Shown here: piece after piece, positions 47,336 through 55,573 of the stretch
Position numbering within the stretch: position 1 is the first letter of the stretch
Layout: each line of letters opens with the position of its first letter
Assembly (NCBI RefSeq): GCF_031951985.1
Contig: NZ_JAVLVU010000001.1
Span: 1,488,001 to 1,552,000 of the forward strand
From: Mucilaginibacter terrae
GTDB taxonomy: Bacteria; Bacteroidota; Bacteroidia; Sphingobacteriales; Sphingobacteriaceae
DNA length: 64,000 nt
Direction: 5' to 3'
Made by a program: the position numbers and the translations under genes
Notes under the pieces: model-generated
What the model was told of the DNA's origin: nothing
Seen by the model: only the letters and a program-made list of their open reading frames with translations
Databases searched by the model: none

Positions 47336-47368
47336 GCAACAACAGTTGTTGCAAATGCACATTAGCAT
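47333..47368 (-). CDS. Cysteine-rich leader peptide (11 residues, MLMCICNNCCC)
   Basis: An 11-codon frame 99 bases before the SusC start. Starting at the ATG at 47368 (or at 47362, giving 9 residues) it reads MLMCICNNCCC and stops. Five of its last eight codons are Cys, three in a row before the stop. The chance of this in a leader by accident is small. Such peptides act as ribosome-based sensors: scarce Cys-tRNA stalls the ribosome on the Cys codons and changes folding of the downstream mRNA. Poly-Cys leaders controlling sulfur genes are described in mycobacteria; I know of no description in this phylum. The terminator-like hairpin begins at its stop codon. No clear Shine-Dalgarno is seen, as is common in Bacteroidota. 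Confidence 0.72.
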   Translation of the reverse strand: MLMCICNNCCC

Positions 47369-47482
47369 GCAAGAGAAATTTTTGGGAGTGATGAAATTGG
47401 TGCTGATATTCGTACCTGAGAATATCAAATTGCTGGCCTTTGAATGCTGGCTTAATGGTTGATTCATGACAAATTCTATAAA

Positions 47483-47501
47483 GTCTATCGATTTAGTAGA
47501 C
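47483..47501. promoter_or_regulatory. Operator at the Cys-leader SusC promoter (copy 1)
   Basis: GTCTATCGATTTAGTAGAC has perfect GTCTA/TAGAC arms and is 17/19 identical to the copy at 39911-39929. It begins at the last base of the -7 box and would cover the transcription start, fitting a repressor. Confidence 0.75.
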
Positions 47502-47532
47502 AAATAAAGTGATTAAATATCGTTCCTGCAAA
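47501..47532 (-). promoter_or_regulatory. Promoter of the Cys-leader SusC operon
   Basis: On the minus strand TTTG (47529-47532), a 20-base spacer and TTTATTTG (47501-47508) match the phylum's -33/-7 consensus with one mismatch in the -7 box. The predicted start near 47494 gives a leader of about 260 bases. Confidence 0.65.
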
Positions 47533-47560
47533 AAATATTGTGATATTTGTTATTTAACTT

Positions 47561-47592
47561 ATAGTATTTCAAATCTAAGATTGAAATACTAT
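47561..47592. repeat. Perfect 12-bp inverted repeat between TonB receptor and Cys-leader promoter
   Basis: ATAGTATTTCAA (47561-47572) and TTGAAATACTAT (47581-47592) with an 8-base loop. It may end transcripts coming from the TonB receptor gene, although no T-run follows. The remainder of 47593-47750 shows nothing else. Confidence 0.6.
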
Positions 47593-47750
47593 AACCTGAA
47601 AATACGCTTCAATTGCCCAAACGATAGTTCTTTACAGAATTTATTTACTACACGATCCATTACTATTCAAGAGCTGAAATCTAACTCGACCCAAAAGCCA
47701 ATGCACCTTGTCATAAGGATTGAACAGACTCATGCGTATATTTTTTGCAG

Positions 47751-50195
47751 TTAGTTATCTATCTGTTTTACAGAGGTGTCCTGCTCTTTTTGTTTCTTAA
47801 ATTCGAGCTTGCCAAACCGCCACGATAAGCTTATGCCAAACGACTGGTACGGGATGCGGCGCAGACTATAACTGGTGTATTGTTGCCCGCTGGTTGTGGC
47901 AGCTTGGGTAATGGTGGTTACCTGGTTAACATATTTGGCAAATGGGTTAGTGGTAACAAAGCCCACACTTACCTTCTTACTCATAAACTGCTTGCGGATA
48001 GCTAAATTGTAAGTTATAAACTTTGGTGTACGCCCCTGTATATTCTTCATGGGCGAATTGTAATTACCAAAAGCCTCGGCCACAAACGTATCTGAAAACT
48101 GATAAGTAAGGTTAAGATTAGTGCGTACTACTATCGCATTTACCGTGGGGCCACCATAAACCTTGTTAACAATATATTTATCGGTAACGGTGGTATTGGT
48201 ACGCAGGTTTACCTTTTTACCAAACGGTATTGACCCCGAAATACTGATACCGGTGTTTTGCTCAGTGCCTATATTTTGCCGGTTAGTTACCGATACGTTA
48301 TGGTAAACAGAATCGCCCACACGGTACTCACTGTAAAAACTAGTATAGGTTTTTACATCATTACTGTTGTGGCGCGAGAAAAGAGCGATGTATAGGTTAC
48401 CACCTGCCTGGAATGATTTATTATAACCCAGTTCGAACACGTTACCAATTTCGGGCTTAAGCAGCGGGTTACCTGTGCTTATATTATAAGGATCGCTCAG
48501 GTTAACGAAGGGATTTAATTCCCGGTATTCTGCACGCTCGACGCGCTTGGTGTAACTTATTTTAATGGACGAGGCATCACTCAGTTTATGCGATATTACC
48601 GCCGTAGGCACCCAGGTATTGTATGACGGGATTACCGTTCCGGGGAAATCAACATGGGTATCGGTATGCTCAAGTCGGCCACCTGCTTTAATATCAAAGA
48701 AATTGAACGCTGTAAATCCCAATGAAACGTAACCGGCATATATTTTACGGTCATAATTAAGATGATATGATTGATTAGGGTCGAAAGCATAAACACCCGT
48801 TTTAGGATTGTAGGCAGTTACATCGGCAGTACTATTAATGTATTGCAAAACAGTTTTGGCCCCGGTTTCTAATATCACATCCTTGGACAACGGGTGAGTG
48901 TAATCTATGGAAACATTAGTCTCTTTATCAGTACCGGGATTATTGCTGGCTGAGGCCGAGAACGGGTTGTTTTGACCATTGTAAACCTGGCTTTGATTGT
49001 AAGCCGAGTTGTTATTGCCAAAGCTTGAAGTATACAATACTTCGAGTTCCTGCCCGTCGGTTTTAAAGTTGTGTTTATAATCGAGGCTCCAATCATAAGT
49101 GCCGGCGTTGAATTTACTAAACGAGTTGCGCTGGCTCAAAACATTGGCCAAACCTGTTGTTTGTTGCTGCTGCGCAGTAAAGCCCTGGTTACGGTTACTA
49201 AAATTATCGTACCCAAAAGAACCACTAACATTATCCCTCTTTGACAATGACCAGTCGAAATTTATGCCCGACTCGTACCCTCCCCTTCTGAAGTTGCTGT
49301 AGCCATCCTGTATTAAGCGCGTGCTATTGCCCTGTTCATTAACCGAGGTGTGGTCGTTAAGGTTAAGCGTACGGGTATTTACCTGCGCATTGCCGCTAAA
49401 AAAAGCCGATACGCCAAAGTTACCGGTACGTACATTTAAATTGGCCGAGCCATTTTCCATCCTGGTGCCGGCCGATAGATTTACAGCTCCATTTATACCA
49501 CGAACTTTATTGTCTTTGAGTATAATATTAATTATACCGCCTAAGCCACGGGCATCATACTTAGCCCCCGGACTGGTAATCACCTCAATGCTTTTAATCT
49601 GGCTGGCCGGCAATGATGCCAGCACATCGGGCAGGCTACTACCAAATACAGAAGAGGGCTTACTATTAATCAAAAACCTTACACTGGTGTTACCCTGCAA
49701 TTCTACATTACCATCAATATCTACACTAACCTGCGGAACTTTTTTAAGTACATCCAACGCAACACCACCTTGCGATGTTATGTCATTAGCGGCATTGTAA
49801 ACCATTTTATCAATGCGGTTTTCAACCATGGGCGTTTTGGCTGTTACTGTTACCGCGCTTAATTCCTTACTTAAAGGTTGCAGAGATATGGTACCGATGT
49901 TTACCGTGTTTTGTTTAATATTAAACGGCCCGGCTGTATAGTCCTGGTAACCAATAAAGTTAATAACAACACTATACCTACCGTCGGCCAGTTTATCAAC
50001 CACAAAACTTCCTTTATCATCGGTAATTGTTCCACCCGAAGGCTTGATGCTACCTTCGGGGTTTATGCTGATGGTTGCATAATCAATAGCCGTTTTGGTA
50101 TTGGCATCAATTACCTTACCGGTAATCTTTCCAGTATTTTGTGCTAAGGCGGCCGTGCACAACATGGCCATCAGCGGTGTAAGTATCCATTTCAT
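47751..50195 (-). CDS. TonB-dependent receptor-like protein (OMP_b-brl_3 type)
   Basis: About 814 residues from the ATG at 50195 (an upstream TTG adds three codons). Signal peptide, then a carboxypeptidase-regulatory-like fold ('GKITGKVIDANTKTAIDYATI'), a plug region ('VALDVLKKVPQVSVDIDGNVELQGN', 'IKSIEVITSPGAKYDARGLGGIINIILK') and a large C-terminal barrel ('QSFGISLSWRFGKLEFKK'). The C-terminal barrel is the OMP_beta-barrel_3 type, a family of Bacteroidota outer-membrane receptors often linked to envelope or antimicrobial response, not to glycan SusD partners. It is divergent from the two-component system 145 bases away. It may import a metal or small molecule; the ligand is unknown. Confidence 0.9.
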   Translation of the reverse strand: MKWILTPLMAMLCTAALAQNTGKITGKVIDANTKTAIDYATISINPEGSIKPSGGTITDDKGSFVVDKLADGRYSVVINFIGYQDYTAGPFNIKQNTVNIGTISLQPLSKELSAVTVTAKTPMVENRIDKMVYNAANDITSQGGVALDVLKKVPQVSVDIDGNVELQGNTSVRFLINSKPSSVFGSSLPDVLASLPASQIKSIEVITSPGAKYDARGLGGIINIILKDNKVRGINGAVNLSAGTRMENGSANLNVRTGNFGVSAFFSGNAQVNTRTLNLNDHTSVNEQGNSTRLIQDGYSNFRRGGYESGINFDWSLSKRDNVSGSFGYDNFSNRNQGFTAQQQQTTGLANVLSQRNSFSKFNAGTYDWSLDYKHNFKTDGQELEVLYTSSFGNNNSAYNQSQVYNGQNNPFSASASNNPGTDKETNVSIDYTHPLSKDVILETGAKTVLQYINSTADVTAYNPKTGVYAFDPNQSYHLNYDRKIYAGYVSLGFTAFNFFDIKAGGRLEHTDTHVDFPGTVIPSYNTWVPTAVISHKLSDASSIKISYTKRVERAEYRELNPFVNLSDPYNISTGNPLLKPEIGNVFELGYNKSFQAGGNLYIALFSRHNSNDVKTYTSFYSEYRVGDSVYHNVSVTNRQNIGTEQNTGISISGSIPFGKKVNLRTNTTVTDKYIVNKVYGGPTVNAIVVRTNLNLTYQFSDTFVAEAFGNYNSPMKNIQGRTPKFITYNLAIRKQFMSKKVSVGFVTTNPFAKYVNQVTTITQAATTSGQQYTSYSLRRIPYQSFGISLSWRFGKLEFKKQKEQDTSVKQIDN

Positions 50196-50290
50196 TTGGC
50201 ACAAAACTCCCGCCCGATTTTGGATAAAATCTGGAGCCGGGAATTTGTAAGGCGGTTGTTACATAAATAGTCTATAATAAGAGCCGATCG

Positions 50291-50308
50291 TTTACAACAT
50301 TTCTACAG
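50291..50308. promoter_or_regulatory. Direct repeat, candidate OmpR-type binding site at the two-component promoter
   Basis: TTTACAA (50291-50297) and TCTACAG (50302-50308) start 11 bases apart, the period of OmpR/PhoB-family sites. The same TCTACAG unit occurs twice, also 11 apart, upstream of the PAP2 gene at 53177-53194. Confidence 0.5.
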
Positions 50309-50318
50309 AATTATAGGG

Positions 50319-50326
50319 TAACTTTG
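50319..50326 (+). promoter_or_regulatory. -7 element of the two-component operon
   Basis: TAACTTTG matches TAnnTTTG exactly and ends 13 bases before the GTG start at 50340, giving a very short leader. The direct repeat above lies where a -33 element would be, fitting activation. Confidence 0.5.
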
Positions 50327-50339
50327 AAGAAAAACAACC

Positions 50340-51017
50340 GTGAAATTATTGGTTATAGAAGACGAGGCCGGGTTAAGGGAAAGTATTGAGGCGTATTTTA
50401 CCGAAGAAGGAAGTGTTTGCGAAACAGCTTCTGATTATAACTCGGCTATTGCCAAAGTTAACCTCTACCGTTACGATTGCATAATACTGGATATTACCCT
50501 GCCCAACGGGAGCGGATTAGACATTCTGAAATACCTAAAGGTTGAACAGCACACCGATGGTATACTCATCATATCAGCTAAAAACTCACTCGACGACCGC
50601 CTGAATGGCCTTGATTTAGGCGCCGACGATTACCTTACCAAACCATTTCACTTGTCGGAATTACGTGCCCGTGTAGCTGCTATTGTACGACGAAAATCTT
50701 TTGGGGGTAACAACCGCCTAAAATTTAATGAAATAGATATTGATCTTAATGCGCGCGAAGTAAACGTAAACCTCTCCCCTATTAAGCTTACCCCAAAAGA
50801 ATATGCTTTGCTGCTTTACTTTTTAGCTAACAAGGGCAAAGTAGTATCAAAAAATGCCATTGCCGAGCATTTATGGGGCGATAGTATTGATATTGCCGAT
50901 AACTTCGACTTTATATACTCGCACATTAAAAACCTAAGAAAAAAGATAATTGAAGCTGGCGGAAATGATTATATTCAGGCTGCTTATGGTATGGGCTACA
51001 AGTTTATTGGCGCATGA
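50340..51017 (+). CDS. OmpR/PhoB-family response regulator
   Basis: 225 residues beginning with a GTG codon. Receiver domain 1-115: acidic pair 'IEDE', phospho-acceptor Asp51 in 'IILDITLP', 'SAKNS' and Lys in 'DYLTKPF'. The winged-helix DNA-binding domain follows (about 130-225) with 'LTPKEYALLLYFLANKGKVVSKNAIAEHLWG' and 'FIYSHIKNLRKKI'. It overlaps the kinase start by four bases, a standard coupling. Its likely targets are its own promoter, the divergent TonB receptor and the convergent PAP2 gene, because a shared direct repeat is found upstream of the first and last. Confidence 0.95.
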   Translation: MKLLVIEDEAGLRESIEAYFTEEGSVCETASDYNSAIAKVNLYRYDCIILDITLPNGSGLDILKYLKVEQHTDGILIISAKNSLDDRLNGLDLGADDYLTKPFHLSELRARVAAIVRRKSFGGNNRLKFNEIDIDLNAREVNVNLSPIKLTPKEYALLLYFLANKGKVVSKNAIAEHLWGDSIDIADNFDFIYSHIKNLRKKIIEAGGNDYIQAAYGMGYKFIGA

Positions 51018-52267
51018 AACTGCTTACCCGTTACAACCGTGCAACCATTGCCATTACCACCATAATCATGCTGGTGGCGGGTATTGCTTACTATTTTACC
51101 ATCACGACTATTTTATCAAAACAAGTTGATAAGGCTCTTGAGGTTGAAGAACACGAGGTGCACGATTTTGTCTTATTAAACCGCAAATTACCACAGGTTT
51201 TTCGCACCAACCACCAGACTATACTTTTTGCACCGGCCAACAGCCCCGGCAAGCGCAAATTTGTTGATACTGTTTATCGTGATATTAAAGACGATGAACT
51301 GGAACCCGCACGCGCACTGTACACTTTTGTTAAAGTTGAGGATAAATATTACCGGGTAATTGTAGTACAATCAAAGGTAGAAAATGAGGATTTGATAAAA
51401 GTTATCTTCATGATTACGCTCGGGTTGATTGCAGGTTTGTTGGTTGCGCTGTTCTTTCTTAACCGGGTTATTCTCTCCAGCTTATGGAAACCCTTTTATA
51501 AGGTGCTTGGGCAATTAAAAAGCTTCAACCTTGCCGAAAACAGTTCCATTCAAAACGTTCATTCAAATATTGATGAATTCAGGGAATTGGATACTGCCGT
51601 TAACCTGATGGCAGACAGGGTTAAAGACGATTACTTTGCGCTTAAATCTTTTACCGAAAATGCATCGCACGAGCTGATGACGCCCATATCGGTTATCAAC
51701 TCCAAACTGGACACGTTTGTGCAAACCGGCGAATTTTCTGACCAGCAAAGTAAGTTGCTGAATGATATTTACTCGTCGGTAAGCAAGCTCACCCGCCTCA
51801 ATAAGTCGCTGCTGCTGCTGGCCAAAATTGAAAATCGTTTAATTGCAGATAAACAGGATCTTAACCTTAAAATACTTATTGAAGAATTGCTCAACCAGCT
51901 TGATGACCTTGTTGCCGGGCGACAATTGGTGGTTGAAGCCCGGTTATATGATAAACCCATAAAGGCCAGCCTGCTCCTCATGGAAGTGCTGATTAGCAAC
52001 TTAATAAGCAATGCCATACGCCATAATAAGCCCGGCGGATTTATCAGCATTGAACTTAATCATCTCAAACTGAAGGTAAGCAACAGCGGTGTGGCCGGTA
52101 AGCTCAATATGCAAGATATGTTCAGGCGGTTTCAAAAATCGGCCTCATCAGATGGCATTGGCCTGGGCCTCACTATCAGCAAGCAAATATGCGACACCTA
52201 CGGTTTTAATTTCGAATATGTGTTCCTGAACGAGGTGCATCACTTTATCGTAACTTTTGCCCCTTAA
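51014..52267 (+). CDS. Membrane sensor histidine kinase
   Basis: 417 residues: membrane helix (about 8-33), a periplasmic sensor of about 100 residues ('EVEEHEVHDFVLLNRKLPQVF'), a second helix ('VIFMITLGLIAGLLVALFFL'), a HAMP-like linker, a HisKA dimerisation domain with 'FTENASHELMTPISVINSKLD' (phospho-His; Met replaces the usual Arg after the Leu) and an HATPase_c domain ('LISNAIRHN', 'GIGLGLTISKQIC'). The second Asp box is short ('SNSGVAG' where DNG is normal), so the ATP lid differs a little from the norm. It pairs with the regulator it overlaps. The stimulus is likely an envelope condition given the TonB receptor and PAP2 neighbours. Confidence 0.92.
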   Translation: MKLLTRYNRATIAITTIIMLVAGIAYYFTITTILSKQVDKALEVEEHEVHDFVLLNRKLPQVFRTNHQTILFAPANSPGKRKFVDTVYRDIKDDELEPARALYTFVKVEDKYYRVIVVQSKVENEDLIKVIFMITLGLIAGLLVALFFLNRVILSSLWKPFYKVLGQLKSFNLAENSSIQNVHSNIDEFRELDTAVNLMADRVKDDYFALKSFTENASHELMTPISVINSKLDTFVQTGEFSDQQSKLLNDIYSSVSKLTRLNKSLLLLAKIENRLIADKQDLNLKILIEELLNQLDDLVAGRQLVVEARLYDKPIKASLLLMEVLISNLISNAIRHNKPGGFISIELNHLKLKVSNSGVAGKLNMQDMFRRFQKSASSDGIGLGLTISKQICDTYGFNFEYVFLNEVHHFIVTFAP

Positions 52268-52305
52268 TAAACAGGTTGTATGCCGACCTATTTAAACACA
52301 TCTAT

Positions 52306-53154
52306 TTAAAAGCTGGCTACAAAACTTAATCCTACCGATCCATTTTGGTAAGAAGGCATTAATAACGATGAGCTGCTTCGTTCTTTATGTCGGAGTTCAG
52401 CGGGTTTATGTTCATCTTCGTTTTTAGCTTTAAAAAGGGCATTCCGTAAGTAAGGATACAACAGGTAAGCTGCTTTGGTTGATAGAATACCAAAACCGGC
52501 ACCGGCAATTACATCGCTTAGCCAATGGTCTTGGTGGTAAATACGAAAAACACCGGTTGTTGTAGCAAAAGCATAACCCACTATACCATAGTAAACCGAT
52601 TTTCCGCTGTATTCCTGTGCCATAAACTCGGCATCGGCAAACGCATTTCCGGTATGTCCCGATGGGAATGATAGCCGGTTAGCCTCATTAGGGCGTAAAC
52701 GCTGGGTAGAGTGTTTAAGCGTATTTAAAGTTAGCTGTAGCATACCCTGCGACATGATAAGAATTATAGTACGATCTATAAATGTATTTTTGCCATGTAT
52801 ACCGGCCAGGTTTAAACCGTACACTAAAACTACCGGAGCGTGCTGAAAATAATCTTCGAGTGTGGCCCGTGTTGATATATCGTGCTCCTTTGCCTCTTTA
52901 TAAACATAATGGTCGAGTCTGCGCAGCGGTTTTACGTAAAATGAAGCTACACCATAACCCACTAAGGCTGCAGGCGGTATAAGCGCACCTAATTTACTAT
53001 GCAAGTGCTGCACCGTATCAGGAGCGGTTAATAAATCTTTTTTTAGAGTATCAATAATCTTTTTGCGCGTTGTATCTTTCTCTGAAGATTGTGCTGCAAG
53101 ACCAAGACTGTTTAAAATAAATAAAACTGATATAATATATTTTATAAGCGGCAT
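52306..53154 (-). CDS. PAP2-family membrane phosphatase
   Basis: 282 residues with signal/anchor at the N terminus and several hydrophobic segments. The three PAP2 motifs are in order: 'KHSTQRLRPNEANR', 'FPSGHTGNAF' and 'YRIYHQDHWLSDVIAG' (nucleophile-side His and acidic residue). Family members dephosphorylate undecaprenyl pyrophosphate, phosphatidyl-glycerophosphate or lipid A 1-phosphate on the outer face of the inner membrane. Convergent with the kinase gene (38-base gap). The direct repeats upstream suggest control by the regulator at 50340, and co-regulation with an envelope sensor would fit a lipid A or carrier-lipid role. Confidence 0.88.
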   Translation of the reverse strand: MPLIKYIISVLFILNSLGLAAQSSEKDTTRKKIIDTLKKDLLTAPDTVQHLHSKLGALIPPAALVGYGVASFYVKPLRRLDHYVYKEAKEHDISTRATLEDYFQHAPVVLVYGLNLAGIHGKNTFIDRTIILIMSQGMLQLTLNTLKHSTQRLRPNEANRLSFPSGHTGNAFADAEFMAQEYSGKSVYYGIVGYAFATTTGVFRIYHQDHWLSDVIAGAGFGILSTKAAYLLYPYLRNALFKAKNEDEHKPAELRHKERSSSSLLMPSYQNGSVGLSFVASF

Positions 53155-53176
53155 AGCCGCTATTTACCACAACAAA

Positions 53177-53194
53177 CTGTAGAAATTCTGTAGA
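53177..53194. promoter_or_regulatory. Direct repeat upstream of PAP2, candidate OmpR-type site
   Basis: CTGTAGA at 53177-53183 and again at 53188-53194, period 11. On the minus strand it reads TCTACAG twice, matching the unit upstream of the two-component operon. It lies 23-40 bases before the PAP2 start. Confidence 0.55.
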
Positions 53195-53351
53195 TAAATT
53201 TATTGAGCCATTGTTACATTACACCAATGCACTTACATCTTCAATCCAAACTCTTCATTAAATGTTTTGAGAGCTGATCATGTCTATACGTTTTACAGAG
53301 GCTATTTTTGTCACTTAAGGCAATAAAAGGTCATTTCGCGACAATTTACGC

Positions 53352-54620
53352 TTATTTTACGACTCCTTTTTGATAATATACCTTTATGGCATTACGCAAG
53401 TAACCACCATCATCGTCGGCGGTTTCATCTTTTCCAGTTACGCCATCCGCTTTGCTATCCATAAAGTTTGTGCAATTTTCGGCACCCCTACCAAACAAAA
53501 ATGCAATTACGCCGGCTTTACCATAAGCGGCCAAATTGTCTTTGTTAGCCTTTTCAACAACAGGTTGCAAAAAGTATTCGGCCCTATTATCCTTATAATG
53601 TGCGGGTGTGTTATTGCAGGTATTGGTAAGCGAATTGCCAATTGGAATTTGCCACAAAATAATTTTTTTGCCGAGGTGGAGGTTGATTGTTTTTAAAAAG
53701 CGTTGAAAACGGTCAAAGTCACTCAAGTTGGTGTTGGTTTCATTACCTATTACAGACCATGTAGTATTGAGCTTGTTATTAACCACAAGGTCGTACCCCG
53801 AATCCCTGTCAGAAAACTCTGAAAACAAAATATCAAAGTTGGCATTCATTGATTTATAATAATCGGCTGTTTCGGCACCCAGTTGTTCGGGATTGTGTTT
53901 GCCTTTTATTACGTCGTGGCCGGTTGCCCACTGAGATATATGCCAACCCAAAACTACATTGGGCGCATATTTATTACGCATGGCAACGATGGCCTGGGCA
54001 AGCCCCTTAGCATCATTGGTATAATCCTTAACATCGGCATGGTTACTAAGCGCTACTTTTATAGTGTTTTTAGATGGATCATTCTTGTACATCTGCATGT
54101 AACCAAACAAATCGGGCTCGTAATGAATAATTACTTTTTTTCCGTAGCCCTTACAAATCTGCAGTAAAAACTTCCAATCGTCAAAGTACTTATTCATTAC
54201 TTCGGCATCATTCAGATTGGTAATGGCCGGGTCTTCAAATCGGTTTTTAGCCGGAACTATGTTATAGTAGGTAAACACCGGAACTTTGCCCATTCCTCCT
54301 ATTTTATTAAGATAGTTACGGGCAAACTGACCAGACGGTGAATGCCATGTAGTCCACCCGTTTGAAAAAATATCGCCGGCAAGGTATTGGTACTGGTACT
54401 CACAATCTGCTATAAACTGGTTGCTTTTGTCCATATCTCCATCGGTACCAAATGCAATATGGTTTGGAAGCCCCACTGGGGTTACCGAAACATCAGTAGT
54501 GGTTAAATCAGCGCCGGTTTTGTTATAACTACTGTTTGCTTCATTTTTAATATCTGTTTTTTTGCATCCGGCAATTGAACATAACAATGCGAGTACACCA
54601 AATAATCCAGCACGAACCAT
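53352..54620 (-). CDS. Lipoprotein of unknown function, TIM-barrel glycosidase-like
   Basis: A 422-residue protein with a lipobox (Cys19 in 'CSIAGCKK'), so membrane-anchored and probably exported. The body has a barrel-like series: 'GLPNHIAFGTDGDMDKSN', 'VPVFTYYNIVPAKN', 'GKKVIIHYEPDLFGYMQMY' near residue 165, 'VVLGWHISQWATG' and 'FDILFSEFSDRDSGYD'. The Glu-Pro-Asp in the fourth part and Glu in 'LFSEFSD' are candidate catalytic acids. I do not recognise a named family. The gene is alone between the PAP2 gene and a 354-base gap, and lies near the EPS cluster, so a glycan role is plausible. Confidence 0.6.
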   Translation of the reverse strand: MVRAGLFGVLALLCSIAGCKKTDIKNEANSSYNKTGADLTTTDVSVTPVGLPNHIAFGTDGDMDKSNQFIADCEYQYQYLAGDIFSNGWTTWHSPSGQFARNYLNKIGGMGKVPVFTYYNIVPAKNRFEDPAITNLNDAEVMNKYFDDWKFLLQICKGYGKKVIIHYEPDLFGYMQMYKNDPSKNTIKVALSNHADVKDYTNDAKGLAQAIVAMRNKYAPNVVLGWHISQWATGHDVIKGKHNPEQLGAETADYYKSMNANFDILFSEFSDRDSGYDLVVNNKLNTTWSVIGNETNTNLSDFDRFQRFLKTINLHLGKKIILWQIPIGNSLTNTCNNTPAHYKDNRAEYFLQPVVEKANKDNLAAYGKAGVIAFLFGRGAENCTNFMDSKADGVTGKDETADDDGGYLRNAIKVYYQKGVVK

Positions 54621-54974
54621 ACAATAGCATTAGGGGTTAAAAAACTTTTTTTACGATTAAGTAAAACAATTTGTTAGCCCTAAAATAATGAAAGTTTATA
54701 AACCAAAAGGAAATAGAATATTAAATTTTTGAAACGTACGATAAAATTATTTACTTATCAGAATTATTCATAACAAAACACATCAATAAAATAAATATTT
54801 TATTCAAAAATAAGCTTATGATTTTAGGCAAAACTTAAACGTTTTGACTGTACAGAGCATTTATTGTTTTTCAGAATAACAAGATATTTTTTATCATTGT
54901 TAATTATTACAAAAACTTTTTAAAACTTTTAAAATTGGCACAACCTATTTGGCCTTGCTTACGTACAACGAAAC
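54621..54974. other. Gap of 354 bases between divergent genes
   Basis: Very A+T-rich DNA with no convincing reading frame. It holds the promoters for the lipoprotein gene (left) and the small protein gene (right). No clean -7 element, hairpin or repeat was identified. Confidence 0.6.
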
Positions 54975-55283
54975 ATGACGTTGTCAGCAATAAAAAGTAG
55001 AGTACACCGAAATTTAAGTCTAATTTTTATCAATCGAAAAGTGATTAAGGCAAAGAAAAACAATGACAGGAAAATGCTTGATATAGCAGATCACCTCAAA
55101 GCTGAGCTTCCGGGCCATGGTTTTGCATTGCTTGCCTTTCACATTGAAAACGGAGAAACAAAGTCTGACTATGTTTCAAACGTTGATGATGCTTATATGA
55201 TAAAAGCGTTAGAAATGCAGTTATCCATTTTAAAAAGTCGCCAAACAGGCCCGTCTCCTGCTATATTAAAATCGGGCGCATAG
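54975..55283 (+). CDS. Small conserved-looking protein of unknown function
   Basis: 102 residues. The N-terminal third is basic ('SRVHRNLSLIFINRKVIKAKKNNDRK'), the middle reads 'DHLKAELPGHGFALLAFHIENG', and the C-terminal part, 'YVSNVDDAYMIKALEMQLSIL', is the kind of 'ISNA..DDMIKAL...' pattern seen in short proteins from several phyla and phages. The pattern suggests a small alpha/beta fold, function unknown. There is no signal peptide. A terminator follows at 55334. Codon use looks like the neighbours. Confidence 0.6.
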   Translation: MTLSAIKSRVHRNLSLIFINRKVIKAKKNNDRKMLDIADHLKAELPGHGFALLAFHIENGETKSDYVSNVDDAYMIKALEMQLSILKSRQTGPSPAILKSGA

Positions 55284-55333
55284 CGTACTTCCTATCTTCT
55301 CTGTATTTAATACCATCTCATCAAATATTTGAA

Positions 55334-55367
55334 ATGCCATTTTTTGGCATGGCTTATTTTTTTCTGT
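55334..55367 (+). terminator. Terminator after the small protein gene
   Basis: ATGCCA-TTTTT-TGGCAT hairpin (55334-55350) followed by GGCTTA and a run of seven T. The rest of 55284-55573 shows nothing beyond A+T-rich sequence and must contain the promoter of the beta-helix gene. Confidence 0.65.
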
Positions 55368-55573
55368 TTTACTCCCATAAAACATACAACCGTCCTGTTT
55401 ATAATTCAAATTGAGTAAAAAAAAGTACATTAAATGTCTATTTTTTGAAACTTTGTTTTTAATTTAACGTAAGAATGTGAAATACAATTAATAACAAGGA
55501 GGCATTTAAACTCAGTTTGTAGTATTAAACTACTTTTCGAGCTTTTTTATCTGTTCTTCTCAAATTTCAGGAT

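Noticed and set aside
47509..47754. 81-codon plus-strand frame between the Cys-leader promoter and the TonB receptor gene
   Set aside because: It overlaps the -33 region and the 12-bp inverted repeat, has no family resemblance and ends inside the stop region of the receptor gene.
49321..49800. 159-codon frame antisense to the TonB receptor
   Set aside because: Shadow of a conserved plug region; no coding features of its own.
54940..54962. TTGGCAC before the small protein gene as a sigma-54 promoter
   Set aside because: No GC at the required distance for a -12 element.
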